Source: Phytophthora hibernalis (taxonomy: Eukaryota > Oomycota > Peronosporomycetes > Peronosporales > Peronosporaceae). From it: 64,000 nt of DNA. The position numbers were made by a program, and so were the translations under genes. The stretch is taken from the NCBI GenBank assembly GCA_012656075.1, contig JAAKBF010000012.1, forward strand, positions 1 through 64,000. The letters run 5' to 3'. Shown piece after piece: positions 32,884 through 44,628 of this stretch. The number at the start of each line of letters is the position of its first letter. The first letter of the stretch is position 1. Under the pieces are notes generated by a model. It saw only the letters and a list, made by a program, of their open reading frames with translations. It had not been told where the DNA came from and ran no database searches.

Positions 32884-35853
32884 ATGGCGATCTGTCCGAA
32901 CGTCGCGAACTGTTGCTTCTTACGTCTCGAGTGTCGTGTTGAGCAGCACGAGCTCTTCTCCGCCTCCTATGTCAGGTGCGTGTGGGGGTCTCATTTTTTT
33001 CCTGCTTAGGTCTCACTTATCGACGGGAGGTCTCCATGAGATATCGTACCGTAGTAACATAGTAACGTTATCATGTAAACTTCATTTGATGTGTGTTGGT
33101 GCTTTCCGGTGGAAACTACGAGCAGAAGCAACAAGAAACGTAGTGCCAAGGTAGCTGAAATAGTAATTTAGTGCATTAGTTGACTCAGCTTTAAGCACAA
33201 TGAAGTACTAACTCGATGGTTGTGTTTGTCACGCTCTAGCTGCTTCGGTGCTTCCCCCACTGCTGCCCGGACCACAAGCAACGAAGCTATTGTGGCTGCT
33301 CTCTGCATCTGCTCGTGACCTTCGAGTCGGCGGAAGCTGCGACGATTGCCAACCGGAATGGTGACTTGGTCGTGTGCGCACGGTTTGAGGCAGCGACAAC
33401 TGTGTCCGAGGCTGGTATGGGTGACATTGTGGCAGCGATGCCCCCAGGCGCTATGGTCGCGTTGCCAGGTAGTGCTTTGCAACAACCTGGGCCCAATGCG
33501 ATCCAGAGCGACTGGGTCCGTGCTGAAAAGGCGAGCGATTCCGACCAACAGAAGTTCTCAAAGGTACGTTTGAACGTTAATTGCCCACGGCAAACGACAT
33601 GGATCCGCCGGCATTTGGGCCCGAATACTCCCAAAATATGCGGATGGATTCAGTGTGTAGAAAGACGGCTAACCCTATGGTGGTGATCTTGCCTTTATGA
33701 TGAAGAATGTGATTCTGTACGTGCTCAATAGCGCGCGTAGTCCGCAGTGGTGCTACTCGTATGAGAGCGGCTCTACCAAGACCCAACGAGAAATGAAGCA
33801 TGTGCTCGCTGCGTATGTATTTATGCTGGATCCACTCAGCGATGTTGGTGCTCAATCATCTGCAGTTCGCCTGGCGACGGTAGTTTATCGCCAGGCGTCG
33901 CCGTCATTCGCAATGGTTTCGTATCGCCGTCAGAGTAGTGTACGTCGGTCGAAGGAAAATGTTGCCAGTGAGAAATCGCCAGACATAAATGACGGTATTG
34001 AGGGGTAGTGAAAGATGCGTCCGATACGGTGTCGGTAGCGGAGTTGAAGTCACCCTCAGTATTCACAGCAGAAAGACTCGCCACAGACAACACTATGGTA
34101 CCACCCACTCAGCTGGACAATGAAGATGACCAGGCTTTCGGAGGCGTTGACGACACAAATTCTATGAAATCCGATACAGATTTCAGAAAAATAAGGAGAC
34201 GAAGAACGAGATGGGAACCAAGGCTGCATATCCTGATACATCTTCGGTTGAGTCGCCGTCCCCGCTGAGGACGATATCGAGCGAAAGAACACTTCGCTGT
34301 CAGGTCTGCTGCCAAACATCGACACTTTTGCCACACCCGTTTCAGAATACTCCGACGATGGTGCGTCTTCAGACGTTGCTTCTGCTCCAGCGTTTTGTGA
34401 GTTTCACTCCACTTGAAGCGTTCTCCTTCTACTTCGATGAGATGAACTTCCACATCCAAAGACAATGGCTCGCTAGGTTGTTGCCATCCAGTCAAGCATA
34501 CCACCGTGCTTCATCAAAACGCAGGATGGTGACAGATACCGCGTCGACATTTTCGTTGGACAGATTTGTGGTTCGCTCGTTACGGGAAAATGCCATGACT
34601 ATGACAGATTCAGCACGTAAGCAAACGGTGTTGCAGTCGTGCGCAGATCTGCTGCTTGACACGTTTTCATCGATGCGAGTACAGCAGATACTAGCACGGG
34701 AACTCGATGGACGCGTGTATGAACAAGTAAGGGGAACTAAGAGTCACTCGTCGCTGTCTATATCGTGTGAGCAGTTCGGCCGGCTGATTGAGGATTTCTT
34801 CAGCGAGCTGACACAGCTCTTCGTGGCTCGTGCCAAACGTAGCAACACAAATGTTCATAATCCGTTATCAGGGAATGTTTATCATGGCCCCGCGTCTATC
34901 TCGGAGCTTGTGGACGATGTCCTATCGGTAATTTATGCGGAACCAGAATATCAGGAACTTCGCCCGTATGTATCAGCCTTGCTACTCCACAAAAACGACT
35001 TGTTGGGGGCTTCAGTGAGAAGACTGTTCCAGTCATTCCTGACGCAGCAGCAATTATCTTGTGATCGGCGATGTAATACAAGACAAGGAGCCGTTGGAGA
35101 AGACCAACATGCCGGGGCTGACTCATATCCAAATGAATACAAAAAGAGTGAACCTCCTGTAGCACGACCTGCTTTGATGGGCGGCTCGATTGGTTCCTGG
35201 AACCGGCGATGGTTGTTGAACCCAGGATCGCTCTCTCCCCACCCGAATAACAACGAGACAAACGACAGCGCTGGCGACGATTCATCCACTGCGCCATCAC
35301 TTCTGTCTGCCATCGCTTTCACCCGCATGTTCGCATGTGTTGAAGTGCAATTACAGGGCACGCGGCTCACTATTGCTTCAATCATGGGCGAAACGAATTC
35401 AACACTGCCTGCGATGGTACTTATTCTGGATGGTCGAACGCATCCACTCGAATCGTTGCCGAATGGATTTTCATCTGCGGTACATGCAGCATTATGCAGT
35501 ACGAGCTATTGCGTACACGAGTACGAGGGTCGTTTGTCTGCAGATGGCGCGTCCTTGGAGGTGATTCTGTTCGCATTGCCGTCTGATCACTCGAACCAGA
35601 CCCACATAGAAGCAAATGATTCGTTGTCATGGTCCAATTCCGTGTCGAGTGGGAAGAGATTCTGCGTGACGGTGTCTCTAGCCAAACTGGAAGGGCGAGA
35701 AAACCCGGGCTATCTGTCGTGGCTGAAATATCAACAGCGAAGAATGTGCTGCGTCGTAGACAGCCAAGTGATCATTACGGCGACGCCATGTCTGTTCCAC
35801 TCTTGGGGTCGACGGTGAAAGTACATGCGGCATACATAAGCTTCGAAACGTAG
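32884..35853 (+). pseudogene. S1-E, nearly full-length family gene with three small frameshifts
   Basis: Predicted exons are 32884-32975, 33240-33563 and 33706-35853. Exons 1 and 2 are open with the full Cys/His set (CRFLRL... wait segment HELFSASY, CFPHCCPDH, YCGCSLH). Exon 3 keeps all blocks: NVILYVLNSARSPQW, RCQVCCQ, AFSFYFDEMNFHIQ, LVDDVLSVIYAEPEY, WNRRWLLNP, LILDGRTHPLESLPNG, YEGRLSADGASLE and YISFET. One base is missing near 34,008 and one near 34,190, and the frame changes again near 35,695. Each loss is in or beside a short run of identical bases, so sequencing or assembly error is possible. With those aside, this is the copy nearest to a working gene together with S1-F. Confidence 0.72.
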
Positions 35854-37839
35854 CTGCATGTAAAACAACCGATGCCGTTACCAATTAAGACAGGCGATTA
35901 TGCATTGTATAATCGCTGAGTAATTGTGCGTCACTCACCAATCCAAGATTTGTCCATGTCTTGGACTTTTGTCTTCATGTAAATCGTTCTTGGCAATTCG
36001 TCCACAAATTGTGGACCGTGGATCACGAAAATTCTGCCTTGTCACTTCGTCCTAGAACGTTGTCCATTCGAGCGCAAATGAATTGTGGCATTGCGTTGCC
36101 ACATTGTTCTCTCTGTGTTTGACGTTTCCTCGTTGTATTTCCTGACAGTGATGATTCCGGGCCATGGAGTACACTTCTCTGATTTAGGTCAAACGTTACA
36201 AAATGCAACTAGGTGCGGGCGAGCAAACGAGTGACGTATCAGCAGGAGCCCCCAAAGGTTCACACCTCGTAGCCGTGAGAGTTATTCATCAGGAATACAA
36301 GTGATGCAACTACTTGTACATGAGCAACCCACACTAACAGTCAAGTATTCACGATAACACATCCGGCCAGCTGGGACTATGGTGCTGAATGATACTGCAG
36401 AATACAGTACCATTTCGACTGCAGAATACAGTACCATTTTTCGACTGCAGAATACAGTACCATTTCGACTGCAGAATACAATACCATTTTGACTGCAGAA
36501 TACAGTACCATTTTGACTATTTTGATTATCTGGGCTGCATTCAGCGAGCAGTCGTGGTTCCATCTTCCACTGATAAATTAGTGTCGCCACCATTTTCGAT
36601 TCGACACCAAAGCAATAAAAGAAACGATTGCCAACGAGCAACTGAGAAAGAAACTCTAGGTTCCTCGATTGAAATCGTGTTTGGTGTGTATGCTCGATAG
36701 ATCCAGGCTTTGGGACGTCAATTGAAGAGCAAGGTTCCGAATGGTAACTGTAGCAGTATCTGAGACGTGGAACCATGAACTTCTCCAACGGAAATGCTAA
36801 CGCGATACGTGGTATCAGGCTCTGATGATTCTGGCACGTCTCAGCCAAGAAGAGAACACTTGGGATGGCGTCACAACAGATCTTATAGCGAGGTGTTCGT
36901 TCCTCGACACCATCCTGGGATGATGTGGCAGCTTGCATGGTCGGAACATGCAGCCCTTCTGTTTTTTACTGAATTTGACTGTAACTTCAATGCTTTTGCG
37001 CCATCAACGTCGCCAATAGCGTGCACGTCTTCAGTATGAAGCTGAGCGTGCTGTGTCGCCTTGTCTGGGGCGGTGATTCGGCTGTGAACACTGAGGATGA
37101 ACTCAACTACGGTACCGACACCGAATCGAACGTACATGTACACAGCCCTTAGACTGTGTCCACCAAAACAACTGCAACAACATAGCTAGATCTTCATGCT
37201 TAAAGACGCACCGTCCGGCCAAATCAAGTCCATTCATCTTTGAAAAATATAATACTGATGTATTAGTACATCCCACAGGCTCCATCACAAAAGCAAACCC
37301 ACCAAAATCAGTCATGGCATCTCTGAACTTCCCACCCGTAGCACCCGCTACATGTAAATATCAATTCAAGGTTTGTCAGAACAGCAAATCCAGTACAATT
37401 TCCCCTCGAGCATCATTTCAATGTCCGCGATGAATACCATGATTTCGAATCGTGCGAGAAAAAACTGGCGCGTCAAGATACACCATTGACCTGACGCACC
37501 CGACAATAAACCCACAATCACAACCTAGACTTAGTAAGATGTACACTCTCTGCTGGTCTTCTTCGCAAGCTGTAAAAATCGTTCACTGTCCAGCCACTCC
37601 CAATACACCCTTAGATAAATTCCAATTTGCGGCGAACACTTTCCAACCCCACACAGCCGCAGAGGTTTCTCTCCAGCAGTAGCGATGACAAACAACAATT
37701 TGTTTTTCACTCCACTCGACAATTTGTGTTGTAAATTAATTTCCACAAAATCTCCACTCTGCCAGATCACTCAAACTTACATTTTGTGTTGGTAAATTAA
37801 ATTCCACAAAAAGAAGTCGCCACAAATAGAGACGAGCTC
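35854..37839. other. no gene recognised, apart from a minisatellite
   Basis: The region follows S1-E. The 218-codon minus-strand frame at 36,282-36,938 owes part of its length to the tandem repeat at 36,395-36,516 and has no recognisable domain. A palindromic AAATTTGTGTTG-like block near 37,720-37,800 (TTGGTAAATTAATTTCCA and relatives) recurs near 41,715-41,770, just upstream of S2-gamma. It therefore belongs to the S2 5' flank. Confidence 0.4.
36395..36516. repeat. minisatellite, five 24-26-bp units
   Basis: Five head-to-tail units start CTGCAGAATACA and end CCATTTCGA or CCATTTTGA. Unit 2 has two extra T and unit 4 has a G-to-A change. Each unit contains the palindrome CTGCAG. The unit is a multiple of three in four of five copies, which keeps a repeated VFCS/VLYSAV reading on the minus strand, probably without meaning. 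Confidence 0.9.
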
Positions 37840-38640
37840 CCAAAGCCGCGTCCAGCACCTTCCTGCGTCTCAGCTGCTGCAGAGACGATGAACTCGTCGC
37901 CCCGTCCTACGTCGGGTGCGTCTCTCACATCCTCGCACGTACACAATACACGCCAGTTTTGTGATCAGTTTAGTCAGTGGGGCTCTAATTTTTGTTACTG
38001 TGACATGCCACATGCTTATTTGTGTTCAACAGGCGCAAATCCAGCGGCCGTTTGTCCACATCGGTCCAGAAATTGGTCATGGGGACGGGGAACAGGTTAT
38101 TTACGTTTTGTGCTCGCTTCGAGACTGGTGCTGCCGTGTGGCTCTGGTGCAGCTTTGCAAGCGCTGGGAGCAACCACACCCTAGAGTGACCGACTGCGTG
38201 TGGCGGCGGCTACCGTAGCAGCAATGTGGTTGGGTTGGGTTTGACTACTGAACTGAGTCCATGTACTGTGGTGCCGTTGTGATACTTCGGATGTGAATTA
38301 AGGGAACTACAAGCGCAGGATTTTTTACATCTACTGCCTGAACGTCAAATTCAGACTAGGACCGAATTGTCTGTAGCGTAGATGACAGCCGTGGTTGTTT
38401 GTTAGTGATGTTCTTCCTTTTCGATGATTTCGATTTCGTGCAGCCGCCGGAATGGGTTGGTGTTGATGAGGACGGGGACGTGTGACAAGGTGCCGACGGC
38501 AAATACGAACACAAAAAGAATAAACGCAGCGTTAAAGCCAAGGAAGACACTGCACCACTCAAAACGTGCGCTACCAAAAAGAGAATTATGCTGAACACCA
38601 AAATCAAGACATTAACTCAATGACTGGAGTGCTTCGGAGA
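37840..38640 (+). pseudogene. S2-beta, S1-related gene with charged tail
   Basis: Exon 1 relic (about 37,840-37,914) encodes STFLRLSCCRDDELVAPSY before a GTGCGT donor. An exon-2 relative (about 37,970-38,190) has NFCYCDMPHAYLC, matching S1 SYCGCSLHLLV, and FVLASRL where S1 has VVCARFEA. The tail (38,340-38,640) has FDDFDFVQPPEWVGVDEDGD, a TGA, then a Lys/Arg-rich stretch ending KTLTQ. No single frame joins the parts. From 38,405 on it is almost identical to S2-gamma although the upstream part is clearly diverged. Confidence 0.5.
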
Positions 38641-38776
38641 CCTGGAATCCATCGGAAGTGGGCAAAGAGGGCCTCTGAGCGACACACAAAATGAACAGAG
38701 GCCCTCATAGGTCCACTGCCGTCCCTTGATTGCTGTTGTGAACTATTGGCCTAGCTGTCAGACATTGTACACGACG
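38405..38776 (+). repeat. near-identical tract shared with 42,388-42,759
   Basis: About 370 bp match with only a handful of differences. Sequence just before 38,405 is much more diverged and sequence after 38,776 is unrelated. This pattern suits gene conversion or a recent short duplication. Confidence 0.8.
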
Positions 38777-39700
38777 GCGTCTGTGAGTTCTTCTCCTGTT
38801 ACAGTTCTGGACGCGTTTCAAGCGTGTACTCCTTTCACATTGGTCAGATTGTATCCAGAGACCTTGGCAAGCCAAATTCCGCCTATAAGTCATAGGTAAG
38901 CTGCTGGGTGACAGCGTGTATGAAGCTGGTGGCATATATCACTTCGCCGTTGTTACTTGGAATTTTGAATCCGAGAATACAATGCTGATGTCATCACGGC
39001 GAAGGACGCTACTCTGAAGCAAACCGTTCTTTGTTCACGCGCAAACCTGCTGGATGGGGACGTCACGTGACGTGTTTTCATGGCTGCGTGTGCACCAAAT
39101 CCTGGTGGTGGTAATGTCCAACTCTACCGTAAATGCAACTTTTTAGTCACGAATCTTTTTGACGAATTTCTGCAGCAACAACTCGCACCACACTCACATC
39201 AGCAGTACGATTCGGTCACAGCTGGGCGTCATTTTTATCGTTGTATTCTGGCCCAAATTACTGCGTGATGAAACCTTCGCTGCTGTTATTTTCCAGGGGT
39301 GGCTCTTTGGATGAGGCTGTCTTCGTTTATTACGATAACGTCTCGCGGTGGTTGTGAACTAATGATTTCTAGCGTTCGTAATACAGCTGCAACACTTTCT
39401 GGAAATGCAGTACTTGGTATGGCAGAAGTGAATGGAAATGGAAGTTACTGAGGAACGTTCGAAAGGAGATCAGTGATTTAAAGCAGTGACAAAAAATGGC
39501 GACGATTTCGTAAGTTCCTCATCGTTGCAGTCAAGATTGCAGTGTCAGCTCCGCTCTAGTTATTCTGTGATACTTAAGTATGCATGAGCTGGAATAGATC
39601 TCTAGGAGCACAAGGTTTCATGATATGTACGATCGACTCCATAATTTCTTCTGCAGAGTGGAATCGATCTAAAGTCAGATAACTATGACCCGCAAGACTC
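38777..39700. other. no gene recognised
   Basis: The spacer between S2-beta and the C relic holds only short frames such as 39,080-39,268. No shared block with the corresponding minus-strand spacer (12,811-13,193) was found by eye. Confidence 0.3.
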
Positions 39701-39779
39701 CGTTATTGTCCTTTGAGTAACGAATGTTCAGAACAAGCAGATTGTACTTTCTGGGGAGGAGAGATAGACCGACTGTCAA

Positions 39780-40420
39780 AGAGAGATCCAGAACCGGGAA
39801 CAAGGTGGATCGAATAGGGCGCGCTTACAATACCAGAAATCATCATGGGGAGCTCTGGGATTCGTGACATGCTGAAAAAACAATCATACGAAGCGGAGAC
39901 TGTCGCTTGGGTTGGATACTATCTTACTATACGGTTCAGTACAATATTGCCGTTCGGGTACGCAGAGTCGATGAAATTGGGATGAGTTCATCCCCACGCT
40001 GCAATCAACATGATGCAAGGATTTCGCCGACTGATTTCACTGTTCCGACATGTGCAAAGTTTTCCACCAGGACTGATCGGCTATGGCCGGATATGTTTGA
40101 TGTACTTGAACTGCGAATCAGTGATAGGGAGTACGGCAATGATTCTTTTCGCAAAGTGATCCCGGTCGCCATTGTGACGTTATTCCGCGTTTTTGCGTGT
40201 CTGGAGTGATCAGAGGCCCCTGCAGCAACAGTTGCGGTCGAAGCAGCTCGGCATTACCCCTTTATCGAGTACATGCTGGAGTTGGATGGTCAAGTGTGAC
40301 TGCCCAACGGATGTTTCGCAGTGCAAACAGTCGCCAGGTTGACTGTGCGAACAGATCAACTGCTGCTACACAGACCCAATGCGTGTGTTTGCGGGTACGA
40401 AAGCGGCAATAGGGAGAGAT
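39780..40420 (+). pseudogene. C-family relic
   Basis: This plus-strand relative of 12,010-12,810 carries RSRTGNKVDRI (against RSRTVNKVDRI), QGFRRLISLFRHVQ and FPPG in one frame, then stops near 40,160. Further nucleotide similarity continues to about 40,420. Just downstream (about 40,490-40,540) an ATTTGACTCAGACTCAAATC block matches the 3' flank near 12,010-12,060. It is not translatable as one protein. Confidence 0.5.
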
Positions 40421-40924
40421 ACCGTCACGAAGAAATGACCCGATCGCAGTCGAACTATCTGTGACGGGGCGCGGCGATCTGTGACGCGCATTTGACTCAG
40501 ACTCAAATCATTTGTACCACGCACATTTGATTTGAATCGATACAAAATACGGCTCTCCGTGGAGAAGAAAACGACAAGAGCAGAGGCTGATGGCTGCGCT
40601 GGTTCCTGCTCTTTGTGCAGTCTATGCGCCACGAGAGATCAAATGAGGAGGGCTGAGCAGATGGAGCTGTGGTGCTCATTCCTTCAGTTTGTTGCATTGG
40701 AGAATCACAGGGTTCCAAGGACTCAGCACCTGCGAGCAAGACTATGAATGACTCGAATGTGTCGTGAGGAGAAGAAGCGGCAACGCTGTGACGCGATTTC
40801 CCGACCTCCTATCTGCATGTAGGTGAGATTTATTGCTGCCCCGGTCTGAAACATTTCTCTCTTTTCTGCTGCCTGGATTTCTTTCAAGTGCTGATTTCAC
40901 ACGCGAAGTCAAGTTTCCGCATCC

Positions 40925-41660
40925 ATGGACCATGTAGATCGTGGATTACTACGTAGTTTATGGATACGGACAACGAGCAATCATGCAGTGTGGGCTGCTG
41001 TTGGCTTGGATTTCATGCCGTTCGTGTCCTCCATAGTTTCTTTATCCGGAGCCGCATTACTGGATAAAGCATTTCGTCTCAGCAGGCAGACTTTCGTCGC
41101 AGATAATTAATTCACTGCTTCAGAAGCCGAATTCGTCCCTACGAGTATTTCATGGCATTGGGTAGGCACAGGAGGAGAGTGGGGGGTCGTTGCACTGTCA
41201 GCTCGAAGAAAGGCAAAACAAGTTGATGAGCTGGCGAGTTCGGTGTCCTAGCTGCGACGTGATCATGATGGCTGGAGTGATGTTGTCCTGCATCTCACTT
41301 GGCGCAAAGTACTGTGCATCCAACTTGTGCTTGATCGACAGTCAATTGATTCCAGAACCATAGATGGAGCTCCGTTTTCGGTTAATTTTCACAACAGCGT
41401 GCGACCAAGCAACGTTGGAGATCGAGAGAGCTGGATAGGTGAAAAATCGAAGTGTTCACAACCACGTGCAATGTGGATCTGTATGTGTACGTATTGGCAG
41501 AATATTATTTCAGATTACTGCATGGATGGAGATCGGGCGCCGGTGCAGGATGGCATAGCGTTCGGAAATTCGTTGCACTTGGAGGTGAAAATGCTTGAAC
41601 TCGTTGTAGCTTCAAGCTCACGCTACTAGCTTGTGCGGCAGTGACTGAAGCGTGTTCAAT
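40925..41660 (+). pseudogene. D-family copy upstream of S2-gamma
   Basis: A 61-codon frame (40,925-41,110) has a hydrophobic middle (AAVGLDFMPFVSSIVSLSGAA) and ends TFVADN. A second frame (41,327-41,629) carries FSVNFHNSVRPSNVGDRES and WICMCTYWQN, matching 10,995-11,260 on the minus strand. The gap between them could be an intron. No domain is recognised. Confidence 0.45.
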
Positions 41661-41774
41661 TTTGTAGGTGCTTCATAATCCCTCTATTGTACTTCGAAGT
41701 ACACGATTTGTCGTAAATTAATTTCCACGGAATCTTCACCTCAAAAATTGTGTTGGTAAATTAATTTCCAGAAC

Positions 41775-42605
41775 CCCGAGCGACCAAAGCCTTCCTGTGT
41801 CTCAGCTGCTGTCACGACTGCAAACTCTTCGCTCCGTCCTACGCCAGGTGCGTCTCCCACATCCTCACGCGCGTACCACAATTCACACCAGTGTTTGTTA
41901 TCAGTTTAGTCAGCGAGACTCTAATTTTTGCTACTGTGACCTGTCATGTCCTTATTTGTGCTTAACAGGGGGAACTCCAGCGGCCGTTTGTCCACATCGT
42001 TTCAGAAATTGGTCAATGGGACGAGGAACTGGTTCTTTACGTTTTGTGCTCGCTTCGAGACTGCAGTCGATCGGTGTCGTCCCATTGTGGCTCTACCTGG
42101 TGCAGCTCTGCAAGCGTCGATGACAGACCGAACTGGGTGTGGGCTGGCAAGGCAGACGACTACCGTGGCAGCAATTTCCGAGTGTGAAGTTTGGGTTGTG
42201 TTTGACTCGTGGTTGCTTTGGTGGTGTTGTATACTTCGGTGGTCAATTAAGACGGACTGGTTGCATCATTTTTCTACGGCCACGAAAGCGATTATACCTA
42301 GGCGCAAGATTTTTTACTGCCGAAACATCAAATTCAGACTGGAACCGTATTGTCTGCAGCGTGGATAACAGCGGTGGTTGTTCGCCTGTGATGTTCTTCC
42401 TTTTCGACGATTTCGATTTCGTGCAGCCGCCGGAATGGGTTGGTGTTGATGAGGACGGGGACGTGTGACAAGGTGCCGACGGCAAATACGAACACAAAAA
42501 GAATAAACGCAGCGTTAAAGCCAAGGAAGACACTGCACCACTCAAAACGTGCGCTACCAAAAAGAGAATTATGCTGAACACCAAAATCAAGACATTAACT
42601 CAATG
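41775..42605 (+). pseudogene. S2-gamma, S1-related gene with charged tail
   Basis: Exon 1 relic (about 41,788-41,849) encodes AFLCLSCCHDCKLFAPSY before GTGCGT. The exon-2 relative (41,900-42,160) has NFCYCDLSCPYLC in one frame and LVNGTRNWFFTFCARFETA, then IVALPGAALQ, in another. This is the clearest link between S2 and S1 (VVCARFEAA, IVALPGSALQ). The tail (42,310-42,605) has FDDFDFVQPPEWVGVDEDGDV followed by TGA and a basic region. Frame breaks make it a pseudogene. Confidence 0.55.
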
Positions 42606-42759
42606 ACTGGAGTGCTTCGGAGACCTGGAATCCATCGGAAGTGGGCAAAGAGGGCCTCTGAGCGACACACAAAATGAACAGAGGCCCTCATAGGACCACT
42701 GCCGTCTCTTTGTTGCTGTTGTGAACTATTGGCCTAGCTGTCAGACGTTGTACACGACG

Positions 42760-43130
42760 AACTAGTCGGATATCTATTGGACAAATCGACGACAGCAACG
42801 GTAAACAGTAACCTTTGTAACCCTTTAGCTCCGAAAGCTATTGCTTCATGGAGTTATCAAGGCCCCGTTGCTCCAAGCCTCTACAGTCGTCTGGACGATC
42901 ATGTTGGAGCACAACCAAAAATAGCCCCATAAACTACAGTTCTTTATTAAATGATACTGGCCTTACCAATGTTCTACAGTCGGCACGGTCAGGTTTGCAG
43001 ACTACTACATTGGAGACAGTACCTCGAATGATTCACCCGAGAATCCTGTCTTCACGTACAATGGATCTCTTCACCGTGTTCCGCTCGACTTTAAATTCCC
43101 AAGGGCACGATAGCTAAAGCCTGGGAATTA
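42760..43130. other. no gene recognised
   Basis: The only long frame (42,848-43,117 plus, 89 aa) has no shared block or known motif. The stretch ends where the repeat copied at 54,641 starts. Confidence 0.3.
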
Positions 43131-43243
43131 CGCCTCCATTTTGACCCCTAGACGAGGCATTCATCTCTAGAGACACACTGAATTTCTCCAACGCAGCAAC
43201 CTCAAGAGCATCACCACGTCTACCCCACCTGCCACCTATACTA
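43131..43243 (+). repeat. left flank of TIR element, copied at 54,641-54,749
   Basis: This is about 93% identical by eye to 54,641-54,749 and ends with CTATACTA at the insertion point of the TIR element. Confidence 0.8.
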
Positions 43244-43497
43244 CACCTTTTCAACTTCAAAATGACAAAAGAAAATTTATTACGTCATAAGGTAAAATCA
43301 AAATGACGTGAATAGAGAAGTGACTGACGCACGTTTTTATATTTTGCATACGCGCACTTCTGGCTCGTCCGCCTCCTGAATTTTTCCATCATGGGACTTA
43401 ATGGTGTGGAACGAGCCTAGGTGGCAAGATACGTGGTTATAGCTTCGTAGAAGAGAAACCGGCCGCCTTCATCAAGCGTTCCTTAATAAACAGTTTA

Positions 43498-43652
43498 CAG
43501 GTTGCGGAAGCGACAGAAACGACCAAAGGCGAAGCAGTTGCTGACGAAGGCGTAGTTTCCCAGTAGCGCATGAGATCTATAGATAGGATGGGTAGGTACG
43601 AGAAGGAGGCCATAGGGCTGCTCATTCTCGAATTTCCATCGCAGCAGTTAAA
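43498..43652 (+). repeat. split direct repeat A1 of E2
   Basis: It begins CAGGTTGCGGAAGCGACAG and ends CGCAGCAGTTAA, and matches A2 with about three differences. Confidence 0.9.
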
Positions 43653-43699
43653 ACCTCCAAGGAAACCTTTTCGGACCAACCCCGCAGTCGCTCATAGCA

Positions 43700-44628
43700 T
43701 CGGGCTTTTTCTATCTGCGACCTGAAGTGTTCAACCTTGTTGGGTTCGCGTATGGCAAGGTAGAGGGAGGTGCTACCCGCGCTGTAGAAATGAAGGTCAA
43801 GTTAGTGCGCAGTGGACGCTGACTGGAGGAGGAAACACAGACGGCCGGAATGAATCAAGAAGAGCTCATACCTCGGGCGGTTTCGACGGAAGAGGCAGAA
43901 GATGCGGTCGGTACATTTGTAGGTAGCGCCATATGTACATCCAGGGTTCGACCATGGAAAGATCGAGTGTGGGACTACGGCGCAGTGGTTGGATACCACT
44001 GGAAGTCGAGCATGCGTCAAGGGTGGCTCGATGTGAGCTTTGCTGGCGCCGTGGCCCTGTTCTTTACGACTCCGGATCGACCCAGGACGTCTCGGTCGAG
44101 GTGTACGCACTGCAGCCCTGTATTGGGCAAAGCCCCAGCTTCGTCATGGCGGTGGAAGTGAAAACAATGCACGTCAAGGTCTACAACAAGTTCAACGGGA
44201 TCAACGAGGTCGCCACGAGGGATTTCACGGTTCTCCTGTCCCCGATAGGAGTGAAGGCAATCGATGAGTCCCAACGCATCGCTCTCCTGGATATCACAAG
44301 TTTTGAGGTATCCGAAGTCACTGTTCGGCATGTCCTCGACTTTTTCTACAAGGAAGGGGTGCGAACGGCTCCAGCGAGAGTGACGTTTGGGGAGACAATA
44401 TTCGACAAAATTGACCCCGAGCCGGCCCACGAGGCTCCGAGAGACACAGGGAGGGGCGACGTTGTGCTGAGCGACGGACTGAGTAACTCTGATGAGGAGG
44501 ATTCGACTGCAGTGGCAACCGAAGGGCCCAGAAGCCAACCGGCTCAGCGAGCCTCAAGCGCAGACGAGTTGACGCGAGAGGAATTACGGGTACGTTACAA
44601 CCCAGTGGCGGAAGTGGGGTCGGGATGA
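43700..44628 (+). pseudogene. E2 ORF1A (first gag-like protein)
   Basis: One frame runs from about 43,700 with FNLVGFAYGKVEGGATRAVEM, a TGA near 43,820, then WDYGAVVGYHWKSS. It shifts near 44,080 into the frame ending at 44,628. The pattern corresponds to LAFIGPVHA and WTFGVATRYEF in E4 and to LAFIGPVHA and WTYGVVTRYEV in E3. The later part (ITSFEVSEVTVRHVLDFFYKEGV) ends in a Ser/Glu-rich tail. No known domain is recognised. Position suggests a structural, gag-like role. Its stop overlaps the next start (ATGA at 44,625-44,628). Confidence 0.6.

Noticed and set aside
36282..36938. 218-codon minus-strand open frame
   Set aside because: Part of its length is the minisatellite read in frame. No conserved blocks, no second copy.
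38356..38607. Minus-strand frame with a signal-peptide-like hydrophobic start, repeated at 42,243-42,590
   Set aside because: It is antisense to the charged S2 tail. The Lys/Arg-rich sense strand makes the antisense hydrophobic by codon complement, and the repeat is just the shared 370-bp tract.
43437..43679. Minus-strand 80-codon frame at the E2 left end
   Set aside because: It lies over repeat A1 and is not kept at the A2 copy with the same boundaries.
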